From positions 8,462,236 to 8,526,235 of the forward strand of contig NC_065426.1 of assembly GCF_024362695.1 (NCBI RefSeq): a DNA stretch of 64,000 nt, given 5' to 3'. Under the pieces are notes generated by a model, which was not told where the DNA came from, ran no database searches, and was given only the letters and a program-made list of their open reading frames with translations. Position 1 is the first letter of the stretch. Every line of letters starts with the position of its first letter. The DNA comes from Pectinophora gossypiella (taxonomy: Eukaryota; Arthropoda; Insecta; Lepidoptera; Gelechiidae). Shown piece after piece: positions 53,618 to 63,375 of the stretch. A program made the translations under genes and the position numbers.

Positions 53618-53993
53618 ACTCTCCGACCTCCGTGATCCAGTAGTTGAGCGTCGGGCTCGTGATCTAGAAGTCCCAGGTTCGAATCCGGTGAGGAATTTCC
53701 CAAAAATCACTTTGTGAACCCTACTCTGGTTAGGACATTACAAGCTGATCACCCAAAGGTAAGATGATCAGGGCTTCGGAAGGCACTTTATTCCGTTAGT
53801 CCCGGTTACTAAGTGATGTAAGGAAGTAGTGTACTTAGTTAAGAGTATTTTGTAATTATTTATTTTTATTTTGGTGCAATCAAGTGTATTTGTATTGTAC
53901 TGTAGTGGTAACATAAGCCCACGGTGGTAATAACCCTGACAGCAGGGTTGTTGAGGTTGGTTAACCATCTGACAACCCATACAGCAGAAGATT
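53618..53993 (+). repeat. SINE-C split by a LINE-type tail
   Basis: TCCAGTAGTTGAGCGTCGGG head; after GTGATGTAAGGAAGTAGTG comes foreign AT-rich sequence with GGTGCAATCAAGTGTATTTG, then GGTAATAACCCTGACAGCAG. Confidence 0.7.
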
Positions 53994-54093
53994 TTTTCTC
54001 CTCTCGATACATTTATTAATTGTATTATCATGGCTATCGTTCCATGATCGACGGACACAGAAAACTTACGCCTATAATAGGCAGAACTATACA

Positions 54094-54290
54094 GGGTGTT
54101 AGTGACATCGAACGAATTCTGAGGGGGATGATTCAGACCATGATTCTGAGTGAATATCAAGTGGAATTTTCCGTCGCAAAATTCATGATTTTTTTTTGAG
54201 TTTTTATTAATTATTTTTAATTCTATACTTTTGCGATCGAAAATTCCACTTGTTATTAACTCAGAATACTGAGCTAAATCATTTACGGTG
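54094..54290. mobile_element. MITE-c
   Basis: CAGGGTGTTAGTGACATCGA, arms GTGGAATTTTCCGTCGCAAA and TTTGCGATCGAAAATTCCAC; the right terminus is degraded. Confidence 0.7.
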
Positions 54291-54329
54291 TTCTTTAGTT
54301 ATGTTGGCGTCATTGTATATTTATTGCAC

Positions 54330-54492
54330 CATCCCGTGCTACAATGCATAAACTTCTTTCACCCTGAGTTTGCCTTGCAGAAATTGCTGTTTAGCAATAA
54401 GGCCGCCTATTGCGCTTATTTTTATTCGTATGTGTATGTCATTTGTACTTGTATGTCGTTGTGCAATAAAGTATTATTGATTGATTGATTGA
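54330..54492 (+). repeat. LINE 3' UTR with TGATTGATTGATT tail
   Basis: AGCAATAAGGCCGCCTATTG and TGTGCAATAAAGTATTATTG. Confidence 0.65.
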
Positions 54493-54577
54493 ACTATTAT
54501 TCTTTAGAAAGACTTGTTACATTTGAACATAGAGTAAAGAATACTACGGGTAGACCGGTAACTCCCCGCACCAAATG

Positions 54578-54836
54578 GATCGTGTACTAGGTTCAAGATA
54601 AAGTATGAAATTCTGATTACTAAATAAAGACAGATCTAAAACTAACGAAAAACATTTTCTTTTTTCTATTTAACTTATTTATGAATTTTAATCAAGAAAT
54701 ACGTGTAAAGCCGGCATTTTATCACGTTTTTCTATGACACCACTATGTGCTTTTTTATATAAATTCCATAGTGATTTCGTGTTTTGACGTTTAGTAAAAA
54801 GTAACTGATTTGACTTGTTGGAAACTATCCTATTCG
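54578..54836 (-). mobile_element. MITE-e
   Basis: GATCGTGTACTAGGTTCAAG to CTGATTTGACTTGTTGGAAA, uninterrupted, useful as an empty-site reference for the 7593 copy. Confidence 0.72.
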
Positions 54837-54882
54837 TATCGGGCGCTGCCATCACACCCTCTGGCATAGTCTTAAATAGCCG

Positions 54883-55028
54883 TACGGTCACGAGTGCTAA
54901 TATGTATACACTTTGAAACCATGTCACATTAACTTTTTTGACAAATTAAACCATAGTCTCATTAAGTGTCAAATATCATAGTGCGACAGGGTTCTAAAGT
55001 GGGCACGTGTTATTGCTCATGACTGTAC
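54883..55028 (+). mobile_element. MITE-d
   Basis: TACGGTCACGAGTGCTAATA to TTGCTCATGACTGTAC. Confidence 0.72.
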
Positions 55029-55369
55029 AGCTGCTAAGGAGCAAGGGAGAGCCCGCGAACGGAAGGCGAGGCAAGATGAGGTACTTAAGCTTTTAAGGTC
55101 AAAAGTGCAATAAAATACATAGTTAAACAATCATATTTATTTTAATCTTTCATTCATCATAGCACCTCACCATGTAACGTCATTAAACACATCACAGTCA
55201 CGTGTCAAAGTAGTAGACAATATGACAAGAGGTTTGCATGAAAACACTTTTTTTATTTTTTTCGGACAATGTGCACTTCTGAAAAATTTGTCCCCGCACG
55301 ACTGACAAGCATCATGGCGGCGCGTCATACGATGGATAAACGAATGTGATTGGTCAGTTTGAACTGCGA

Positions 55370-55500
55370 GTTTCGGCCGGTACCCCGTCTTACCCTCAAC
55401 CCCGTCTTGCCCCCCCTTCCCCTTTGTCTCACTCGCACTAACGCGATAAGACTGAGATTTTTGTATAGAGTGTCCGGGGTGTGATCAAAGTTTAATATTA
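55370..55500 (+). repeat. Dispersed repeat related in reverse to 16165-16330
   Basis: GTCTCACTCGCACTAACGCG, ATAAGACTGAGATTTTTGTA, GGTACCCCGTCTTACCCTC. Confidence 0.5.
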
Positions 55501-55649
55501 ATTAGTGACAAAGTTAGCAAAACCGCGCGCGAAACAATCTTCTAACTTTGCAACTCCGAGCGAGGTGTAGGTTAGAACTCATTATAGTATTGATAGAACT
55601 TCTATGAACTGCGTGCTTCAGCACTAAATATACCTGGTACAAACATATA

Positions 55650-55855
55650 CAGGGTGTTAGCGACATCGTAACGAATACTGAAGGGGATTATTCAGACCAA
55701 GTTTCTGAGTTAATATCAAGTTGAATTTTCCGTCGCTTTAGTGTTTCTTTTCATTATTTTCAGTTTCATACTTTTGCAACGGAAAATTCTACTTGATATC
55801 TACTCAGAATTATGTTCTGAATCTTCTCTCAAACTTTTCGTTACAAATACGTTAC
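55650..55855. mobile_element. MITE-c
   Basis: CAGGGTGTTAGCGACATCGT, CAACGGAAAATTCTACTTGA; the right end is lost after TTTTCGTTACA. Confidence 0.7.
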
Positions 55856-56443
55856 ATTAACCTGTAACCTAACCTACGTATACCTACTTTGCCTCTTAAA
55901 AGATTAATGATTGTATGCAGTCGACTGACGTGTAAAGCAAGTTTATTTTCGTTCCGAGTATTAACAATGTGCCGATCACTATTTTTCCAAACCGTAGATT
56001 AACACGGACCTTTGGTCTTTGTTCCAAACAGATGATAAAATGGTTTCTAAAGGCGCTTACGTGGTTTTAACCATGGTATAAAAAAACAAGGTATGCTGAA
56101 AAGTGACAGCTAACATTTTAAAGTTAGCCCAGCTGAAGTCATCCCCTGCGTTGCCATTTCGTAAAAAAATATACACGACCAATTTTAGTTTTTTGAACTT
56201 TTAGTAAAATATTTAATAAAAATAATAAAATATTTAATTCTGATTGTGCATACATATTATGTTAGTACTTGAAGATACTTGCAAACTATGTTAGTACTTA
56301 GATTAAATGAAGTGGCATTACATGTTACTGGGCCACACGGCTTTCTTTTTTTTAAATTATTTAATTTTCAATTCAATAATAAAATTTACGTCATATAATT
56401 TACGTTGGAGATACCAATTTAATGGTAACACAGTGGTAACACT

Positions 56444-56590
56444 TACGGTCACGAGCATTAATATGTATACACTTTGGTACCATGTCACATTAACTTTTTT
56501 GACAAATTGAACTGTAAGTCTCACTAAATGTCAAATATGTTAGTACGACAGAGTCCTAAAGTGGGTACATTGTATTGCTCATGACTGTAC
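56444..56590 (+). mobile_element. MITE-d, well preserved
   Basis: TACGGTCACGAGCATTAATA to TTGCTCATGACTGTAC. Confidence 0.75.
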
Positions 56591-56641
56591 ATCATCAAAC
56601 GGCTAGCAATGGCGGCTTTTGATAGGATTGAGCATAGGTAC

Positions 56642-56954
56642 TCGGTGTTGAGGAGCTCGGTGGCGGAGGAGCTCGGTGGCGCAGCGGTAAACGCGCTCGG
56701 TCTGCGATTGTTGAAGTTAAGCAACTTTCGCAAAGGCCGGTGTCATAGGATGGGTGACCACAAAAAAAAAGTTTTCATCTCGAACTCCTTCGTGCTTCGG
56801 AAGGCACGTTAAGCAGTTGGTCCCGGCTGCATTAGCAGACGTTAATAACCATCAATCCGCACTGGGCCCGCGTGATGGTTTAAGGCCCGATCTCCCTATC
56901 CATCCATAGGGAAGGCCCGTGCCCGAGCAGTGGGGACGTTAATGGGCTGATGAT
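56642..56954 (+). mobile_element. SINE-5S with target duplication and duplicated 5' end
   Basis: Flanked by GAGCATAGGTAC (56630-56641, 56955-56966). The first 20-odd bases (GAGGAGCTCGGTGGCG) are repeated at the 5' end. 5S-like part GTTAAGCAACTTTCGC, GGATGGGTGACC; tail GCAGTGGGGACGTTAATGGG. Confidence 0.82.
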
Positions 56955-57244
56955 GAGCATAGGTACCTGGTTTTGTTACACCATGGTTTTCACTATAAAG
57001 CAACGGCATGTATTGTATATGATGTAATAAACCTTTATCGCTACTAATAAGTTCTAACGCAATTACAAAGTTGTATAGTTAGAATATTGTTTCGCTGTGG
57101 TTTTGCTAACATTGTCGTAAAATTTAACCTCATATCGCCTCGTTACTCGTAATTTTGTTTCTAATTGTTAAACTAACTACAGAATAATTACTTATGTTAC
57201 AAATAATTATTTGGAACTAGTGATGAATATAGGTATTCAGTCAT

Positions 57245-57744
57245 ACAGGGTGTTAGTGACATCGTAACGAAAACTTTGAGGGGTGGTTCAGGCCATGATT
57301 CTGAGTTGATATCAAATAGAAATTTCCGTCAAAAAAAGTATGGATTGGAAAATAATTAAAAAGAAAAGAAAAATTTTCATGAATTTTTTGACACGAAATT
57401 CCACTTGATATCAACTAAGAATCATGGTCTGAACCATCTCCCTCAGTATTTGTTACGGTGTCACTAACACCCATACCTACTTATATGGCTACCGTATGTA
57501 CTTGTACGGGGTGTAAGTGTCATCGTAACGAATACTGAGAGGGATGATTCATCTGATTATTCTGAGTTAATTTTCCATCACAAAAGTATAGAATTGAAAA
57601 TAATTTAAAAAAACTAAAAAAAAAATCATTAATTTTGCGACGGAAAATTCCACTTGATTTTAACTCAGAATCATGGTCTGAATCAACCCCTTCAGTATCA
57701 GATGATCCGTGATTCGTTACGATGTCACTAACACCCAGTATACC
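57245..57744. mobile_element. Dimeric MITE-c, copy 3 (inverted)
   Basis: Monomers 57245-57475 and 57508-57744; the spacer CCATACCTACTTATATGGCT is the reverse of the spacers in copies 1 and 2. A small TGATCCGTGATTC duplication is seen near the right end. Confidence 0.8.
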
Positions 57745-57754
57745 ATCACATAAG

Positions 57755-58217
57755 CTCACCACTAAGGAGGAGGACCCGGGTTCGAATCCTGGTGGGGATA
57801 ATTCACAAAAATCACTTTGTGCTCCCTAATTTGGTTAGGACATTACAGGCTAATCACCTGGGACCTGTTTCATAAAACTTACAATTGTAAATTACAACGA
57901 CAATTTGGTGTTCATTGCGTAGCTAATATGAAACTGCAAAATATTCGTGATCACACACTCCGCAATGTACACCAAATTGTCAATGTAATTTACAATTGTA
58001 ATTTTTATTAAACAGGCCCCTGATCGTCCAAAAGTAACATGATCCGTGCTTCGAAGGGTACGTTAAGCCGTTGGCCCCGGTCACTACTTACTGATGTAAG
58101 TAAGTAGTCGTTACATGAGTAATGTCAGGGGCCTATGGCGGCTCAATAATAACCCTGACACCAGGGTTGATGGAGTTGGTAATTCACCTCACAACCCACA
58201 CGATAGAAGAAGACTGT
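57755..58217 (+). repeat. SINE-C interrupted by a 158-bp MITE
   Basis: GGACCCGGGTTCGAATCCTG head, CGTGCTTCGAAGGGTACGTT core, CTCACAACCCACACGATAGA tail; split at ATCACCTG. Confidence 0.78.
57861..58018. mobile_element. 158-bp MITE nested in SINE-C
   Basis: Inverted ends GGACCTGTTTCATAAAACTT and AATTTTTATTAAACAGGCC, both followed by TTACAATTGTAAATTAC-type arms; CCTG duplicated at 57857-57860 and 58019-58022. Confidence 0.75.
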
Positions 58218-58289
58218 TAGATATAAGTAAATAAATCTGTCTGTTATATTTTGATACTTAAACTGCTGAACTGATTTCGATGAAAGGTA

Positions 58290-58430
58290 TATATATGTAT
58301 AGTTTTAGACAGAACAGGATCGATCGGCGTAATATCGACTGATACACCGCTATCTAATGAACTGTATTCTGTATTTGACAGATCTAGATCGTACTGCGCA
58401 TTGAAGCTATTGTTAAATGCTATCTATATT
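58290..58430. repeat. Dispersed repeat shared with 61830-61965
   Basis: CGTAATATCGACTGATACAC, TTTGACAGATCTAGATCG and GCGCATTGAAGCTATTGTTA have counterparts at 61853, 61908 and 61928. Confidence 0.6.
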
Positions 58431-58436
58431 GATATA

Positions 58437-58596
58437 CAGGGTGTTAGTGACATCGTAACGAATACTGAGGGGATGATTCAGACCATGATTCTGAGTTAAT
58501 ATCAAGTGGAATTTTCCGTCGTCCGATATCAACTCAGAATCATGGTCTGAATCACTCCTCAAAGTTTTCGTTACGATGTCACTAACAGCCTGTATT
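58437..58596. mobile_element. MITE-c, shortest copy (160 bp hairpin)
   Basis: CAGGGTGTTAGTGACATCGT pairs with ACGATGTCACTAACAGCCTG; almost no loop remains between TTTTCCGTCGT and CCGATATCAAC. Confidence 0.78.
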
Positions 58597-58763
58597 GTTC
58601 ATAATTGTTTTAAAATAACACTGCTCTAAAACTCCTATACAATTTAAAGTTTCGCCTAACAAGTTAAAGTGATAAAGGTCACTTAATCTGCTTATCTTTA
58701 GACTATTAGAGCTAAGTATAAAAATAAACTTGACAAAAACAAATTAAGTATACATTGTTTTAA

Positions 58764-58893
58764 GTTTACGCGGTTATTATCATAATTAAAGCACATAATA
58801 ACGGGTTCTTACCGCGTTTAAATGGGGATATGAGACTCACACAATCACACATTTAAACGCGGTAAGAACCCGTTATTATGTGCTTTAATTAAA
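58764..58893. mobile_element. fb-family element with a perfect 40-bp palindrome arm
   Basis: 58785-58824 (AATTAAAGCACATAATAACG...) is the exact reverse complement of 58852-58891, with a 27-base loop. The outer TTTTAAGTTTACGCGGTTAT matches 22435. Confidence 0.82.
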
Positions 58894-59319
58894 AACAAAT
58901 TATATTTTCCCTGGAAATACACGGCATACAACTAGTTCGAATACCTCACTGTCTATGACGTACAAAATGTACTTACAACACAACATACAAACTGGAATAT
59001 ATTGCGCTCCGTAAGCGCATTTTACTTCCAGAACGTATTCTCTCGAAATAGAATGTAAAAGGTTTTGCCTGACGCGTTTGCATGACTTACCCTTTTCAGA
59101 GCACTCAAATTCAAATGTAATATACGTGTAAGTGTTTGTACTGTACTGAACTATCTTTGCTTTTCTGGTGTGTCGACATGTCCTGGAAATGTGTGTTGTG
59201 TTGAAAACATTATAAAACGGTAGTGCAATCTGCCTAGACCTATTTTTAATAGGGAAGTATGTATGTTTAGGAAACATGTTTGTTGTACTTTCAAATTGAT
59301 ACACGTAAAATAACTATCC

Positions 59320-59602
59320 AGAGGACCCGGGGACGTATCCCTGTGGGAACATATCATGAAAATCACTTTGTGATCCCTAGTTTGGTTAGGACATTACATG
59401 CTGATTACATGATTGTCCGAAAGTAAGATGATCCGTACTTCGGAAGGCGCGTTAAGTCCCGGTTACTACTTACTGATGTAAGTAGGTTAGTCGTTAAATG
59501 AGGCATGTTAGGTGCCTTTGGTTTTAATAATCCCGACTCCAGGATTGATGAGGTTGGTAATTCACCTCACAACAGTCACAACCCACACGATAGAAGAAGA
59601 CT
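59320..59602 (+). repeat. SINE-C
   Basis: AATCACTTTGTGATCCCTAG, TACTTCGGAAGGCGCGTTAA, CACAACCCACACGATAGAAG; the head is cut. Confidence 0.72.
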
Positions 59603-59762
59603 TGTATAGACGACAAGTCTTTTCATTATGAATATCTATCTAGTTATGTGCTGTTACTTTATGTATATACGTATGTGACTCTAGAAATACTGGATCCTGG
59701 AGTATCCTTATCGAATTTGTATCTATCAAAACGAAATGAAAAATAAATCAGCAAGATACTAA

Positions 59763-59825
59763 TTCCCGGTATCTACCGGGAACACAATAAATTATATCAG
59801 AAATCTTTCTGATATAATTTATTGT
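59763..59825. repeat. Two adjacent perfect hairpins, both with TC loops
   Basis: TTCCCGGTA-TC-TACCGGGAA (59763-59782) then a 20-base stem ACAATAAATTATATCAGAAA (59784-59803), TC, and its exact reverse complement (59806-59825). Confidence 0.9.
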
Positions 59826-59907
59826 CAAATACCAAAAATAATTTCGATACCTACGTGTCTAAAAATTACAATAGTTTCATACTACCACACTCGTATCTTT
59901 AAATCTG

Positions 59908-60012
59908 TATCTTCTTCTTATCGTGTGGGTTGTGAGGTGGATTACCAATCTCATCAAGCCTGGTATCAGAGTTATTCAGCCGCCAAAGACCCCTGACATG
60001 GTTCATGTCAAA
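59908..60012 (-). repeat. SINE-C 3' part
   Basis: CTTCTTCTTATCGTGTGGGT to CCTGACATGGTTCATG, ending 90 bases before the exon 4 acceptor. Confidence 0.68.
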
Positions 60013-60102
60013 CTCTAAATATATTCTGTCTTTAATGCAAAAGAACATTATCAAGACATTACATTATGAAGACGATATCAAAATGTATCTTTTTTGTTCC
60101 AG

Positions 60103-60530
60103 GTGAATGTGCCCCAACTCTTGCCCCTTGGAGGCCAACCAACGAAGTAACGACAAGCGAAGCAGTCCCAGTCCACCCCAACGATATTAACACACACGCC
60201 ATATACGACATCAACGACATAGTTCACTTTGAAGACAACGATTTGGTCATGCGCGACGCAAAGAAACACGATCACAACATGCTTGACAATTCCGTTGAAC
60301 AGTTCAAAGTCTTCACTGATATTAATAAAATACAACTTAATAGTAATAGTAAGAGTACAGGAGTAAATATTGACGTAGAAAATGATTTGAAAAGTGATGA
60401 TCCAAAGACGATGCAAACGGATTTAGATGGAAAGTGCGAGTGCCAACATGGCGGCGGTTGCGTAGGAAAACTGTGCTTATGTCCGTTGGGCTACGCGGGT
60501 GAAAAATGCGAGATCACTTTGGATTTAAAG
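60103..60530 (+). CDS. Exon 4 seen: acidic linker plus one EGF-like domain
   Basis: Exon of 428 bases; acceptor TTTTTTGTTCCAG at 60090-60102, donor AAG/GTAAGT at 60530/60531. Its first two bases complete the Gly codon from exon 3 and it ends in phase 0. It begins GECAP (second LamG cysteine), then about 110 residues of linker rich in Asp, Asn, Thr and Ser with no cysteine and no recognised domain, then CECQHGGGC, KLCLCPLGYAGEKC: six cysteines in EGF order with the G-Y-A-G-x-x-C ending. ITLDLK at the exon end is how such proteins lead into the next LamG domain, so more exons are expected downstream. Codon use is more AT-rich than exons 1-3. An in-frame ATG at 60066 lies in the intron before the acceptor and is not taken as a start. 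Confidence 0.9.
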
Positions 60531-60831
60531 GTAAGTGATTTGAATTAAACATAACGTTTAATTGTATTCCGTATTCAGATTACTACAAAAGCTCTGTTGA
60601 CTTAGTCGGATTATTCAGACAACCAAAGGAATTAGAATAAATTGCAAGAATCTTTGAACGTTTGCGCTCTGTTCTAATGTTGTGGTTACAGATTAAGAAC
60701 TAAATTAGCTGACAAATATCTCAAAATCTTTTGATTACATAGGTAATACCTACTTTAACAAGCTAGAGCATAGATTAGCAAATCCAAATCGCCAAATGAG
60801 TGTACCATGACGACACAATAAAACTTCAGGA

Positions 60832-61200
60832 CAAACCGAAGGACAGTACTCGTACAATTCTGACGACCCGATTACTCTAGCCGTAGAGGCGGCCAATCAG
60901 CCTGCAACAACACACATAACACTTCAGTACCGACCTCGCCGGTGCAGTCGACGGTTTCCCTCATTCCGCGCTTATTGCTCTCGGCTTGCTAGAGTCGATT
61001 AATTCTTTCAAATAACGTATAATCTTCTAAACGACGCGCGACGCCCTGGGCCGAGGTTCGCGCCCAACTAGGCACGCTCAGGCCTGTTGTCTTAAATTTT
61101 GTACCAGGTGAGAGCCCTCAGGGCTCCTCATACGTCCGACCAAGTAGTTAATGTCATATGCGACAAATCTACAATAATTCCGTCAAAATAAAACAAAACC
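60832..61200 (+). repeat. LINE-A 3' end
   Basis: CCGATTACTCTAGCCGTAGA, GCTAGAGTCGATTAATTCTT, GGTTCGCGCCCAACTAGGCA, CTACAATAATTCCGTCAAAA. Confidence 0.75.
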
Positions 61201-61483
61201 AGGTACAATATGTATCATAATTGCCTCGTTATTTCACGACATTACATTATATGTGTGGGAATAACGTACAAGAATTTAAATCCGACCTTTTTATGTTCCA
61301 CAAAGACAACCGTTGTCGTAAAACCATTTGAATAAAAGCTTTTAAACAACGGAGGGAATATAAAGCACTAAGCATACGATCTAGACGTCTGTAATACATC
61401 TTGCAAAGAATACTTAGGTACTTACATTGCGAACATCGCTCATCTCGCTACATTTCATTATCTCTGACGTGATGTGTCTGAGT

Positions 61484-61765
61484 GTCTCGGTGACGCAGCG
61501 GTAAACGCGCTCGGTCTGCGATTGTTGAAGTTAAGCAACTTTCGGCCGGTCATAGGATGGGTGACCACAAAAAAAAGTTTTCATCTCTAGCTCCTCCGTG
61601 CTTCGGAAGGCACGTTAAGCCGTTGGTCCCGGCTGCATTAGCAGTCGTTAATAACCATCAATCCGCACTGGGCCCGCGTGATGGTTAAAGGCCCGATCTC
61701 CCTACCCATCCATAGGGAATGCCCGTGCCCCAGCAGTGGAGACGTTAATGGGCTGATGATGATAA
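61484..61765 (+). repeat. SINE-5S
   Basis: CTCGGTGACGCAGCGGTAAA, GTTAAGCAACTTTCGGCCGG, ATAGGATGGGTGACCAC, GTGCTTCGGAAGGCACGTTA, GATGATGAT tail. Confidence 0.78.
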
Positions 61766-61829
61766 GTGGACAACAAAAGTGAAAAAATAAAAGTTTAAAA
61801 CTAAAACCCGACCACGGAAAAAGTATTGT

Positions 61830-61965
61830 TAGATAGTAAAGAATCGATTGACCTAATATCGACTGATACATCGCTATGCTCATAAACGTCACAACACAAC
61901 ACTACTTTGACAGATTTAATTCTTACCACGCATTGAGACGATTGTAAAATGTTATCTTATTGAAA
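61830..61965. repeat. Dispersed repeat shared with 58290-58430
   Basis: CTAATATCGACTGATACATC, TGACAGATTTAATTC. Confidence 0.55.
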
Positions 61966-62138
61966 TTTAATCAATAATTGTACCGAACTGGTTCTATTTA
62001 ATAGTATGAAACAAGAAATATTTCTCTAAAATTCTTTCGAATTTAGGAGATAGCCGTGGTCGTTTACCGTAGTACGCAAACTCTCAGGACAGATCTTAGA
62101 TTGGCATTCGAGGACGACAATTTAATGAGGGACCTTAT

Positions 62139-62462
62139 CCAAAAACACGATAGATGGCGTTGTTCACTTTTAACGTGATAATTACCTATTTTCTCATTAT
62201 TGTGGTACATAATCATTCAAAAATGTAATGGCAGAAGCATATTATATAAAACTAATGATGTTGCTACCTATATTGATTCTCTTCATTCTGATCAGAATAA
62301 TAATGGATGGAAGTTGTAATTGTGCCTGGGTGTAATAAAAAGGGTCATCATTTATACCCAAAAACATAGATAAAAGATGCATAATAATATATGTCTGTTA
62401 TCCATGAAATTAGAAGTTTAAACGAAGAAAAAACTTAACACCGCCATCTATCGTGTTTTTGG
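62139..62462. mobile_element. Element with perfect 21-bp inverted ends around a LINE tail
   Basis: CCAAAAACACGATAGATGGC (62139) and GCCATCTATCGTGTTTTTGG (62443-62462). 62215-62345 inside matches the LINE 3' end at 49228-49345. Confidence 0.6.
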
Positions 62463-62879
62463 GGAACGCTAATTGGAAAGTCAGTGTAGTAGCTTAATCT
62501 CCCTTATTCAATGATAGTAGGTAACTTTAAACGCGTTTTGAAACCACACTCCGTCTCTGTTCTACCACTTTTATAAATTGCGCCACCGTTTTACTTGCCG
62601 AGCTCAAGAGAATATTCTTTTTATTTATACTACACTCGTTTAATTTATTAACGATGCGCCGGGGCCCTGTTTTATTCAGCTAATTTTATTTATTCTTCAT
62701 CAGTGACGTAGCTAAAATGGGTGACACCCTGTCCGGATTTCATCCATCCGTTTGCATCCGTTTTGCTTCTTTTGGTTTGTGAAAAATGTAAATGATATTA
62801 TCGTCTTGTTTTGTGTGTGGCGTCCTTTTATAATACATAAATAATTTCTATTCTATTCCAAAAAATGACAAAAAATGAA

Positions 62880-63272
62880 AAAAACACTTTGTGATCCCTA
62901 GTTTGGTTAGGACATTACAGGCTGATCACCTGATTGTCCAAAAGTAAGATGATCCGTGTTTTGGAAGACACGTTCGTTAAGCCGTTGGTCCCGGTTGTTA
63001 TAATTACGTAGTCATTACATGAGGTCGTTCAAGGCCAGAGTGAACAGTCACCTTCTGGGCGAGCTCCATCTTAAGCCTTGTCAATGCCTTCGGGTAAGTC
63101 TGGGGCCAAGAGCAAACCCATCAAAGGGAAAAAATGAGTCATGTCAGGGGCCTATGGCGGCTCAATAATAACCCTGACACCAGGGTTGATGAGGTTCGTC
63201 CGCCTTTGTTAATCACCTCATTTTTTAATCATAAGGTTAATCCACCTCACAATCCACACGATAGAAGAAGAA
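62880..63272 (+). repeat. SINE-C with two insertions
   Basis: CACTTTGTGATCCCTAGTTT, GTTTTGGAAGACACGTTCGT, then foreign sequence at 63025-63133 (GTCGTTCAAGGCCAGAGTGA), then AACCCTGACACCAGGGTTGA; the tail has a partly repeated GGTTAATCCACCTCAC. Confidence 0.7.
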
Positions 63273-63299
63273 GATTCTATTCCCTTTCGTAGTGTCATT

Positions 63300-63375
63300 T
63301 TCGTGAATATTCCGACAAAAAATTCCACTTAATAACAACTCAGAATCGTGGTCTGAATCATATCCCAAAGTTTTA
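63300..63375. mobile_element. MITE-c half
   Basis: CGACAAAAAATTCCACTTAA, CTCAGAATCGTGGTCTGAAT. Confidence 0.6.

Larger units (their letters stand above)
15799..60102 (+). other. Giant intron between exons 3 and 4 (44.3 kb)
   Basis: The donor GTGAGT at 15799 and the acceptor at 60102 join a LamG domain across matching phases, so the whole interval is spliced out in the predicted transcript. Satellite, SINE, LINE and MITE copies are listed separately. Stretches over 300 bases with nothing recognised: 16750-16990, 23180-23470, 25262-25640 (apart from a TTTC run at 25482-25504), 26170-26490, 27150-27550, 28130-28415, 30651-31258, 32290-32560, 34001-34320, 34660-34990, 42994-43380, 46849-47510, 52181-52500, 53371-53618, 55033-55370, 55856-56440, 56967-57240, 58894-59310. 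Confidence 0.8.

Noticed and set aside
58900..59304. 134-residue minus-strand open frame
   Set aside because: No recognised domain, AT-rich random-like composition and no splice or promoter context; length alone is not enough in 64 kb.
60066..60102. ATG in frame with exon 4 as an alternative start giving MKTISKCIFF
   Set aside because: A strong polypyrimidine-CAG acceptor separates it from the exon and phase matches exon 3; no promoter or independent evidence for this start.
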